Shown one piece after another: positions 1-6,984 of a stretch of 64,000 bases of DNA; the stretch's first letter is position 1; the number at the start of each line of letters is the position of its first letter. The notes below the pieces were generated by a model that was not told the origin of the DNA, did not search any database, and saw nothing but the letters and a program-made list of their open reading frames with translations. The DNA lies in the NCBI RefSeq assembly GCF_003071345.1, contig NZ_QCYK01000001.1, positions 2,294,001 through 2,358,000 on the forward strand. The letters are read 5' to 3'. The translations under genes were made by a program, and so were the position numbers. The stretch is from Chitinophaga parva (GTDB taxonomy: Bacteria; Bacteroidota; Bacteroidia; Chitinophagales; Chitinophagaceae).

Positions 1-21
1 TGTAAGCTGGCATGGAATACG

Positions 22-29
22 TAATTTTG
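22..29 (+). promoter_or_regulatory. Bacteroidota -7 promoter element
   Basis: TAATTTTG fits the Bacteroidota -7 consensus TAnnTTTG exactly and ends 7 nt before the ATG of the first glycosyltransferase, implying a very short leader. The -33 TTTG would fall at or beyond the left edge of the window, so it cannot be checked. Confidence 0.5.
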
Positions 30-36
30 CCGGCAA

Positions 37-777
37 ATGGAAGAGATCAAAGTAAGTGTCATCCTGGCTACGTTCAATGCGGCCCGGCTCTTGCCGGATT
101 GCTTTGCCAGCATAGCGGCACTGCACATGCCGGGGCTGGAGATCGTGGTGGCAGACGGCGGCAGTAAAGATCATACGGTAGACCTGCTGAAAGCCTTCAG
201 GGACGTGCCCCTGCAATGGGTAAGTGAGCCGGACAAAGGTATTTACGATGCATTGAACAAAGGCGCCCGCATGGCACGTGGCAAGTGGCTGTATTTCATG
301 GGCGCGGATGACCGCCTGTTGCCGGGCTTCGTGGAGCTTTGCAGTAAACTGCAGGATGAGAACACGGTGTACTACGGCAATACCATTCCCATTTACGGGC
401 CGGAGAAACCTGCTTACACCCTGGGCGTTGGAGCGTTTTCGCCCTGGCGCCTGGCCCAGTATTGCATGAACCACCAGCAGATCCTTTATCCCAAAACCGT
501 GTTTGCCAAATACCAGTACCCGCTGAAATACCGCGTGTATGGCGACTATGCGCTGAACCTGCGTGTGTGGGGCGATAAGCGGTTTCCAAAAGTTTTTTTC
601 CCGGTGGATATAGCCGGCTATTACATGGGTGGCCTGTCTGCACATTTCAATGATACGGTGTTTAAAAAAGACAAGGCCGGCATTATCCTGCGCAGCATGG
701 GGCCGGTGATGTACCTGCATTTTTTGATCAAGCGTTTTAAACTCCGTCATCTATACGGGCACAAGGATTTTTTCTGA
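37..777 (+). CDS. Family 2 glycosyltransferase (WcaA-like)
   Basis: This 246-residue protein is a cytoplasmic GT-A fold glycosyltransferase that would transfer a sugar from an activated nucleotide donor onto a growing surface glycan. The N-terminus has the GT2 pattern SVILATFNAARLL, followed by VVADGGSKDHT and the DKGIYDALNKG segment common in exopolysaccharide GT2 enzymes. MGADDR near residue 90 is the DxD-like metal/nucleotide site. No membrane segment is evident. It starts just after a TAATTTTG promoter element and its stop is 4 nt before the next glycosyltransferase, so the two are almost certainly co-transcribed. Donor and acceptor cannot be read from the sequence. Confidence 0.9.
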   Translation: MEEIKVSVILATFNAARLLPDCFASIAALHMPGLEIVVADGGSKDHTVDLLKAFRDVPLQWVSEPDKGIYDALNKGARMARGKWLYFMGADDRLLPGFVELCSKLQDENTVYYGNTIPIYGPEKPAYTLGVGAFSPWRLAQYCMNHQQILYPKTVFAKYQYPLKYRVYGDYALNLRVWGDKRFPKVFFPVDIAGYYMGGLSAHFNDTVFKKDKAGIILRSMGPVMYLHFLIKRFKLRHLYGHKDFF

Positions 778-781
778 TCGT

Positions 782-1894
782 ATGAATACCAGCATAGATA
801 TTGTTATTCCATCCTTCCGCCTGGAAGAAAAATATATCCTCCCTATCCTCCAGCTGCCCCGCCCGGCCGGTGCGCGCGTGCGCATTTACCTGGTGGTGGA
901 CAATCCTGCCGTACAGCCTTCAATGGCCATCCGTGCATTGATAGACAATGAAAGTGTTTTCCTGCATGTGAACCCGGAGAACCGCGGGGCGGCCATTACC
1001 CGCAATACCGGCATGGAAGCGGGCTCCGGGGAGTGGGTCCTGTTCCTGGACGATGATATAATTGTGCAGGAAAACCTGCTGCAGGTGTATGCCACTGCAG
1101 CCCTGGAACACAGCGATGAAATTGGTTTTTTGGGATTGATCACTTTCCCCGAGCCGGTGGCAGATTTTACCAAAGCCATTGAGGCCAGCGGCTCCATGGA
1201 CATTTTCCGCATATCACTGGACCGCGATGCTTTTGCCTGGGGCGCCACGGCAAACATTATGGTAAAGCGCAGCGCCATTGGCGATGTGCGGTTTTCTACA
1301 GCGTATCCTAAATCCGGTGGCGGGGAAGACGTGGATTTCTTCATCAACGTGCGCCAGCGGAATGGCTACCGGAACTTCCGCAGCCTGCCCACCGCGGTGG
1401 TGCAGCATCCCTGGTGGAACAATGATAAAGTAAGTTACCAGCGTCCTTACCGCTATGGTATTGGCAACAGCTGGCTGCCGAAGCTCAATCCCCGTTATGC
1501 CTATTACGATTTGCTCAATACGCCGGAAACCTTACTGCTGGCCGTTTTACTGGGTGTCATAATTAGCGTGGTACGCCCGGCCTGCATAAAAAGTATGTTG
1601 CTGCTGATAGTGGGTATACTGGTGGTAGAACTGGTTGCCAGCAGTGTGCAGGTGTTCAAGCGCCGGGGGCTTACCAGCATCAAGATCTGTTATTACGTGA
1701 CCGCGTTGCGCATTGCGCACGATGCGGGCATGCTGGTGGGAATACTGAAAAGAGGGGAGTGGTGGCGCATGGGGCAGCGCTTTCATTATGATGGTGCTAT
1801 CAACAAGGTTTATTTCTACCGGTCCAATACGTACCGTATCATCAAGTGGGTGATGTATCCCTTGTTATGGTGGATGGCCTGGCGCGCCTGTTAA
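782..1894 (+). CDS. Family 2 glycosyltransferase with C-terminal membrane segments
   Basis: This is a 370-residue GT2 enzyme. The catalytic half carries the start motif DIVIPSF, the acceptor-loop pattern NRGAAITRNTG and the metal site LFLDDDI. A region with GGEDVDFF matches the ED-containing acid segment of GT2 enzymes. Residues around 245-290 form two hydrophobic stretches, so the protein is probably anchored at the inner face of the cytoplasmic membrane. It follows the first GT2 gene by 4 nt (operon). Its TAA stop overlaps the stop of the convergent third glycosyltransferase within one TTAA. Substrate unknown. Confidence 0.88.
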   Translation: MNTSIDIVIPSFRLEEKYILPILQLPRPAGARVRIYLVVDNPAVQPSMAIRALIDNESVFLHVNPENRGAAITRNTGMEAGSGEWVLFLDDDIIVQENLLQVYATAALEHSDEIGFLGLITFPEPVADFTKAIEASGSMDIFRISLDRDAFAWGATANIMVKRSAIGDVRFSTAYPKSGGGEDVDFFINVRQRNGYRNFRSLPTAVVQHPWWNNDKVSYQRPYRYGIGNSWLPKLNPRYAYYDLLNTPETLLLAVLLGVIISVVRPACIKSMLLLIVGILVVELVASSVQVFKRRGLTSIKICYYVTALRIAHDAGMLVGILKRGEWWRMGQRFHYDGAINKVYFYRSNTYRIIKWVMYPLLWWMAWRAC

Positions 1895-2688
1895 CACTGC
1901 GCCAGACCATTTGCGGACATTCTTCTTTTGCTGATCAGGGTTTCGTGGTAGATGCGTTCATTGCTTTCCACCCAATTCTTGGAATTGATATTATGGTTCA
2001 GATGGTAGCACACCGCCGCCAGTTTGAGCCTTTCTTTTTTTATACCGGAATTGATCAGCCTTGCTGCAAATTCATGGTCTTCAAAGCCCCAGCCGGTAAA
2101 GAGGTTGTCGTAGCCATTTACCGCCACGTAGTCTTTTCTCCAGAAGGCCAGGTTGCACGCTTTAATATTGTTAGAGCTTTCGGGATCGGCTTTGATGAGG
2201 GCCGAGAGGAAAGGGATGCGCAGTGCGTTCAGGCGGTTGTTGATGCCTTTGCCAAAGAAGGCAAAGCTGCACAATTTATGTTCAATGGCTTCGCGGGTGC
2301 GGCTATCGTCCAGCAGTACGCGGCTGCCCTGCACAAAGCGCTGTGGGCGTGCATTCACCAGGTGGTCGTGCACAAAGCGATGGTGCAGGATGATGTCGCC
2401 GTCTATCTGGATGATATAATCCGACTCTGCCTGCTGCATGGCCTTGTTGAGGATGGTACTTTTGCGGAAGCCTTTGTCTTCGTGCCATACGTGCTTTACC
2501 GGCACTTTGAAAAGGCGCCTGTATTTATTGATCACCTCTTCCGTTTCCTTTCCGGAGCCGTCGTCTGCAATGAGTATCTCATGTGCGGGGCGGGTTTGAT
2601 GTAACAAGCTGTTTAGCACACAATCCAATGCCCTGGGCCAGTTGTAGGTTGAAATCAAAATACCAACGGTGATATTTCTGTTTTCCAT
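1891..2688 (-). CDS. Family 2 glycosyltransferase with galactosyltransferase-type C-terminus
   Basis: This 265-residue GT2 enzyme begins VGILISTYNWPRAL and has the donor-binding ILIADDGSG and the metal site IQIDGDI. The C-terminal part, with CNLAFWRKDYVAVNGYDN and GWGFEDHEFAARL, resembles the Glyco_transf_7C domain of chondroitin/galactosyl-type polymerases. It lies 63 nt downstream of the MsbA-like ABC exporter on the same strand and is probably read from the same transcript. That context suggests a role in cell-envelope glycan or lipid-linked sugar synthesis. It is convergent with the preceding glycosyltransferase pair and shares a TTAA stop with it. Confidence 0.88.
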   Translation of the reverse strand: MENRNITVGILISTYNWPRALDCVLNSLLHQTRPAHEILIADDGSGKETEEVINKYRRLFKVPVKHVWHEDKGFRKSTILNKAMQQAESDYIIQIDGDIILHHRFVHDHLVNARPQRFVQGSRVLLDDSRTREAIEHKLCSFAFFGKGINNRLNALRIPFLSALIKADPESSNNIKACNLAFWRKDYVAVNGYDNLFTGWGFEDHEFAARLINSGIKKERLKLAAVCYHLNHNINSKNWVESNERIYHETLISKRRMSANGLAQC

Positions 2689-2751
2689 GCTAGTCTCTTT
2701 AAGCGATATGTAAAATTTTTTCAGCTAAAATCATGCAAGAGTTATGCTGCA

Positions 2752-4572
2752 TCAATTAGCGGCAAACGTTTGCATGTCTATCAGTTTTCGATAAAGCCCG
2801 TTTTGGTTCACCAGTTCCTGGTGGGTGCCTTGTTCTACCACCCGGCCGTGTTCCAGCACAATGATAAGATCGGCGGTCTGGATGGTACTAAGGCGGTGCG
2901 CAATGATCAGTGAGGTGCGGTTTTTCATCAAATTGTTCAGCGCATCCTGCACCAGTTTTTCAGATTCTGTATCGAGGGCGGAGGTGGCTTCATCCAGCAG
3001 CATGATAGGTGGATTGCGCAGCACTGCGCGGGCAATACAGATACGTTGCCGCTGGCCGCCGGAAAGTTTGGAGCCCTTATCCCCAATGTTGGTCTGGTAA
3101 CCGTGCTCGGTATCCATGATAAAGTTGTGGGCGTTGGCCACACGGGCGGCTGCCTCCACTTCCGCCATGGTAGCGGTGGGGCGGGCAAATGCGATATTAT
3201 TGAAAATGGTATCGTTAAACAAAATGGACTCCTGGTTCACCACGCCCATCAGCGTGCGCACGGGGTCTGTTTGCAGGTTTTCCAGGTCATGGCCATCTAT
3301 CAGCACACGGCCTTTGCTGGGTACAATGAAGCGGGGGATGAGATCCATCATGGTGGATTTACCGCCACCGGAAGGGCCTACCAGTGCTACCGTTTTGCCT
3401 TTGGGAATGGTAACGCTCACATTGTGCAGTACTTCGTTATCGCCGTAGGCAAAACTTACATTGTCAAAACGGATATCGCGCTCAAAGGTATGGATGGCCT
3501 GTGCATCGGGGGCATCCACGATCTGCGGTTTTTCATCGATGAGGGCCAGTACCCGCTCACCGGCGGCTATGCCGGAGTGGATGCCGCTGAAAGAAGTGGA
3601 AATGGCCTTTGCGGGGCGCATCAGCTGGGAGAAAATGGCAATGTAGGTGATAAAAGAGGCAGCTGTAAGGCCACTCTTACCGGCCAGTACCTGCGAGCCG
3701 CCATAGAGCACTATACCGGCCACCATGGCCACACCCAGGGTTTCAGACACCGGGGAGGCGAGCTGCTGGCGGCGGGCCATGGCGCGCATGATATCGGAAT
3801 AGCGGCGGTTCTCATCATCAAAGTGCTTCTTCATATACCGGGAGGCATTAAAGGCCTTTACAATGCGCATACCGTTCAGTGATTCATCCAGGTAACTGAT
3901 CATCATGCCATAGGTCTCGTGCGATTCCCTGGCCTGCTTCTTCAGGTTCTTTACAATGCGGGCAATGATAATGCCGCCCACAGGCACTACCAGGATGGAA
4001 AATAACGTAAGCTGGGGCGAGATCACGATCAGCGTCACCAGGTAGAAAAGGAGGGTAAGTGGCTCCTTGAAGATCACCTGGAGGGTGCCGGTTACGGAAA
4101 ACTGCACCACCTGTACGTCTGATGCGATCTTGGAAATAATATCACCTTTGCGCTCATTGCTGAAGTAACCCAAATGCAGGTCCATGACGTTATTGAAAAC
4201 GGTCCGGCGCAGGTTCAGCAATGTATTGATGCGAAGGTTCTCCATCGTACGTTCTGATAAGTAACGAAACAGGTTTCCCAGGATTACTGATATGAGAATG
4301 ATGCCGCATACAAACTTTAAAGCCTGTATGATGTCGCCCTGTGTCTTGATGACATAGGCGTAGTAGTTCAGCATCTTCATAAAATCAAAGAGATGCTCGG
4401 GTTTCTGCACCACTACGGGGTGGCTGTTATCAAATAGAACCGTGAGCAAAGGCGCCAGCAGCGCCAGGTTCAGAGTGCTGAACAATACTGCCAGCAGGGT
4501 AAAGATGATATATGGTATCGCGTATTTTCCAATCGGTTTGGCAAAAGATAAAAGTCGAAAGTATGTCTTCAT
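2752..4572 (-). CDS. ABC exporter, MsbA-like (fused permease and ATPase)
   Basis: This is a 606-residue half-transporter that would work as a homodimer in the inner membrane. Residues 1-330 form the six-helix permease domain. The ATPase follows, with Walker A GPSGGGKST (399-407), signature LSGGQRQR (503-510), Walker B IMLLDEATSALD (523-534) and the H-loop IIAHRLST. The architecture is that of lipid or multidrug exporters (MsbA/LmrA type). The linked glycosyltransferase makes lipid or glycolipid export plausible, but substrate cannot be assigned from sequence. All catalytic motifs are intact. Confidence 0.92.
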   Translation of the reverse strand: MKTYFRLLSFAKPIGKYAIPYIIFTLLAVLFSTLNLALLAPLLTVLFDNSHPVVVQKPEHLFDFMKMLNYYAYVIKTQGDIIQALKFVCGIILISVILGNLFRYLSERTMENLRINTLLNLRRTVFNNVMDLHLGYFSNERKGDIISKIASDVQVVQFSVTGTLQVIFKEPLTLLFYLVTLIVISPQLTLFSILVVPVGGIIIARIVKNLKKQARESHETYGMMISYLDESLNGMRIVKAFNASRYMKKHFDDENRRYSDIMRAMARRQQLASPVSETLGVAMVAGIVLYGGSQVLAGKSGLTAASFITYIAIFSQLMRPAKAISTSFSGIHSGIAAGERVLALIDEKPQIVDAPDAQAIHTFERDIRFDNVSFAYGDNEVLHNVSVTIPKGKTVALVGPSGGGKSTMMDLIPRFIVPSKGRVLIDGHDLENLQTDPVRTLMGVVNQESILFNDTIFNNIAFARPTATMAEVEAAARVANAHNFIMDTEHGYQTNIGDKGSKLSGGQRQRICIARAVLRNPPIMLLDEATSALDTESEKLVQDALNNLMKNRTSLIIAHRLSTIQTADLIIVLEHGRVVEQGTHQELVNQNGLYRKLIDMQTFAAN

Positions 4573-5026
4573 TTGTTAGTCTCGTGTTCAGGAATAGTGC
4601 AACTGGCCGGCAATCTTCATGTCCAATGTGTATGCAATGTTTGCACTGGTACTGTAAAACGCCTGGCTTTCCAGGATGAACGTTTTAAGGGCACTCCCTG
4701 GTATGCGGCCCCTGCGGAGAAGATACAGGAACAACAACCGGATCATTTGCCTCGCAGCGCTGGTGAAACGGCCCTAACTGGCAGAATGTTACACGCCTGG
4801 GCTGCAATTTTTGGTAATTAGATGGCAGATCTTGCTATAGCAGGTTATATATGATGTTTTTCAATGTTTTAAAATTGGTAATGCGTTCTTTTTATCCCTG
4901 TGCCAGATGGCCCGGAGGCCCTTAGTTTGAGTAGCTGCCCAGGCCCATTTTGCCGAAATCGTGCCAAACGGTACGGAAACCTGGCATTTTCCGGGCACCG
5001 CTGCACCTTGGGGGATATGGTTTTTA

Positions 5027-5034
5027 CAAAAGTA
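5027..5034 (-). promoter_or_regulatory. Possible -7 element for the ABC exporter
   Basis: Read on the minus strand this is TACTTTTG, a full match to TAnnTTTG, inside an AT-rich patch. It would give the ABC exporter a leader of about 450 nt. No good TTTG -33 element is present at 19-21 nt upstream, so support is weak. Confidence 0.25.
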
Positions 5035-5150
5035 TATATTAATTTTTTTAAGATAACGCTTTTAACGTTCTTTTAAGGCGCCTAACGTGGAAAAAAATGG
5101 GTTTGTGTTAGAATGACGCACTGGCCGACCGGCAGGGGATATAAAAAGAA

Positions 5151-5170
5151 GCAGGGCGAAAACGCCCCGC
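5151..5170. other. GC-rich hairpin in intergenic region
   Basis: GCAGGGCG and CGCCCCGC pair around an AAAA loop, with one A-C mismatch. On the minus strand it is followed by a T-rich tract, which looks like an intrinsic terminator, yet no minus-strand gene ends here. It could terminate an unseen small transcript or the leader of a divergent promoter. Confidence 0.4.
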
Positions 5171-5346
5171 CTGGCATTCTTATTTGTACTATTTGCTGCC
5201 AAATAAAGATTTTATAACCGGATCATTCATCATAATAAACACGGCTTAGCCAGCTTTTGTTTGCTGCTGGCGCCCGGAAAAAATCCCGCCGGAGATCTGC
5301 GCCCACATTGCCTTTGGCCGCAGGCCCCCGAAAAAATTAAAAATCC

Positions 5347-5373
5347 TGTCACGTTCCGGGGCCCTGCCCGGTC
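5347..5373 (+). promoter_or_regulatory. Candidate ECF41-type promoter
   Basis: TGTCACG at 5347-5353, then about 16 nt, then GGTC (preceded by C) at 5370-5373. The published ECF41 promoter is TGTCACA with a CGTC -10 element. The site lies 46 nt before the AhpD-like start codon and that gene directly precedes the ECF41-type sigma gene, the expected target arrangement. One mismatch in each half keeps this a candidate. Confidence 0.45.
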
Positions 5374-5419
5374 TTATTACCGTAATCCAATTTTACTAAA
5401 CCGTAAAAACTGTAATAAG

Positions 5420-5887
5420 ATGTCACAACGTTTTGCTTTCAACGAGATCCCCCAGCAACTGCTGTCTACTATGTTCAATATGAGCAACTACCTGCAGAAC
5501 GCCGGCCTGGAACCCAGCCTGCGGGAGCTGATCAAATACCGCGCTTCCCAGATCAATCACTGTGCGCCCTGCCTGGATATGCACTGGAAAGATGCCATAG
5601 CGAATGGTGAAACACCCCAGCGCCTGCACAGCCTCATTGCCTGGCGCGATTGCCCTTACTACACGGACAAGGAAAGAGCAGCCCTGGCCCTCACAGACGC
5701 ACTGACCAATGCGAATCAGCAGGAAGTAGGGGACGATATTTATAATGAGCTGCTGAAGCACTTTACCAAGAACGATATTGCCAACCTGGCCCTGGCAGTG
5801 GGAGAGATCAATGTCTGGAACCGCCTGAACAAGATATTTAAGACCACACCCGGGAATTACAAGCCCGGGGCCTACCAAGCCGCCTAA
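5420..5887 (+). CDS. Carboxymuconolactone decarboxylase/AhpD-family protein
   Basis: This 155-residue protein has the AhpD-like redox centre. Glu36, Cys48, Cys51 and His55 fall in the pattern E-x11-CAPC-xxx-H, the spacing used by AhpD for thiol-based peroxide reduction. A longer reading frame reaches back to 5261, but the ATG at 5420 gives the normal family N-terminus and leaves room for the candidate promoter upstream. The gene is followed after 18 nt by an ECF41-type sigma factor. ECF41 sigmas are known to control neighbouring carboxymuconolactone decarboxylase, oxidoreductase or epimerase genes. The physiological substrate is unknown. Confidence 0.88.
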   Translation: MSQRFAFNEIPQQLLSTMFNMSNYLQNAGLEPSLRELIKYRASQINHCAPCLDMHWKDAIANGETPQRLHSLIAWRDCPYYTDKERAALALTDALTNANQQEVGDDIYNELLKHFTKNDIANLALAVGEINVWNRLNKIFKTTPGNYKPGAYQAA

Positions 5888-5905
5888 CCATTACCTTTAC
5901 TTAAA

Positions 5906-6760
5906 ATGTACACCGTGAACGATTACCAGGCCGCTTTATTTCCATACGCCTATAATGTCCTCGGCTCTGTAGAAGACGCCAAGGATGCGGTACAGGAAGT
6001 ATATGCACGTTACGTGAGCTCGCCCAGGGAGGGCATTGCAGATGAAAGGAACTACCTCATTAAAAGTGTAGTGAACCAGGCGATCAACATGCGGGCAAAA
6101 CGTAAAACAGTGCCTGCAGATAGTGTATGGCTGCCGGAACCGGTGGCCACGGAGCGGGCCGATACCAACCTGAATATGCAGGACATCGTGTCTTACTCCA
6201 TGCTCCTGTTACTGGAACAGCTCAATCCCAGGGAAAGAGCAGTGTTCATCCTCAAAGAAGCCTTTGCCTACAGCCACGAAGAAATAGCCGAAGTGCTTTC
6301 CAGTACAGTGGAAAATTCGCGCAAGTTGCTAAGCCGCGCCCGCGAAAAGATCAATCCTTCCGCCAAAATAACGCAGGCTGCCAGGCCACGCCCCGAAAGC
6401 GCCGTCCTGCTGGAAAACTACATAGGTGCCATCCGCAGGGGTGATACCGCCACACTGGAACAACTGCTGTCGCGCGATATTACCTTCTTCGCAGATAGTG
6501 GCGGCAAAGTATCCCTGGTGCGTAAGATCTGTCATGGTGTGGCAGAAGTGGGCCCGCTCATGGTGTACATCTACAGTAAGTTCCAGCGTAACATGGAAGC
6601 AGTGCCTTCCACCTTTAACCACCAGCCGGCCCTCCTGTATTATGTGAACGGGCGCCTGGTCGTGTGCCAGGTGTTCACCCTTTCTGAAGACGGCAGCCAC
6701 ATTACGGAGATCTGCAGCCTGCTGGACCCGGATAAAATTCAAAGTATGCAGGACCTGTAA
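5906..6760 (+). CDS. ECF41-type RNA polymerase sigma factor with SnoaL-like extension
   Basis: This 284-residue sigma factor has sigma2 (about 5-70), sigma4 (about 95-150) and a C-terminal SnoaL/NTF2-like extension (about 165-284). All three hallmark segments of the ECF41 group are visible: WLPEP in the sigma2-sigma4 linker (75-79), DSGGK (197-201, for DGGGK) and DPDKI (274-278, for NPDKL). In this group no separate anti-sigma factor is used; the extension itself modulates activity. The gene follows the AhpD-like gene by 18 nt and is closed by a hairpin terminator. A TACCTTTA box (5892-5899) just before the ATG could be a second, weaker promoter. Confidence 0.92.
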   Translation: MYTVNDYQAALFPYAYNVLGSVEDAKDAVQEVYARYVSSPREGIADERNYLIKSVVNQAINMRAKRKTVPADSVWLPEPVATERADTNLNMQDIVSYSMLLLLEQLNPRERAVFILKEAFAYSHEEIAEVLSSTVENSRKLLSRAREKINPSAKITQAARPRPESAVLLENYIGAIRRGDTATLEQLLSRDITFFADSGGKVSLVRKICHGVAEVGPLMVYIYSKFQRNMEAVPSTFNHQPALLYYVNGRLVVCQVFTLSEDGSHITEICSLLDPDKIQSMQDL

Positions 6761-6780
6761 AACATACCTGCATTTCCCAT

Positions 6781-6827
6781 AAAGCGGGACTGTATCAGAT
6801 CTTATGATGCGGTGCCGCTTTGTTTTT
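6781..6827 (+). terminator. Intrinsic terminator after the ECF41 operon
   Basis: AAAGCGG (6781-6787) pairs with CCGCTTT (6815-6821), with an inner ATCA/TGAT stem, followed by GTTTTT. It lies 20 nt after the sigma factor stop codon. Confidence 0.6.
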
Positions 6828-6984
6828 GCCCCACGGTGGCTGCAATACGGCCGGTTCATAATTTGATAACATGAACACCCTGCTTTTTTTTATAGTTTTC
6901 ACCTCTTTAACGGCTGCCATTACTGTCCATTGAGACCAACGGAAACAAAACGGAAACAACTACTGCTGATAAACCATCATCAAG

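Larger units (their letters stand above)
4573..5419. other. 847-bp intergenic region between divergent genes
   Basis: No convincing gene was found here; the longest plus-strand frame (4573-4821) has no recognisable domain. The region must hold the promoters for the ABC exporter (minus) and the AhpD-like gene (plus). It contains an AT-rich patch (about 5021-5080), a minus-strand TACTTTTG box (5027-5034), a GC-rich hairpin (5151-5170) and a candidate ECF41 promoter (5347-5373). Confidence 0.6.

Noticed and set aside
1846..2604. 252-codon plus-strand open frame
   Set aside because: Antisense to the third glycosyltransferase, which has clear GT2 motifs.
4573..4821. 82-codon plus-strand frame starting next to the ABC exporter start
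   Set aside because: It begins antisense to the exporter promoter, has no recognisable domain and no promoter or ribosome site, and composition looks non-coding.
5261..5419. Extended N-terminus of the AhpD-like protein
   Set aside because: The extra 53 codons do not resemble the family and contain the candidate ECF41 promoter; the ATG at 5420 gives the normal length.
6914..6930. Possible Pho box (CTGCCAT and CTGTCCAT) before the phosphoesterase gene
   Set aside because: The two half-sites are 9 bp apart start to start instead of the 11 bp of the proteobacterial Pho box, and that consensus is not established for Bacteroidota.
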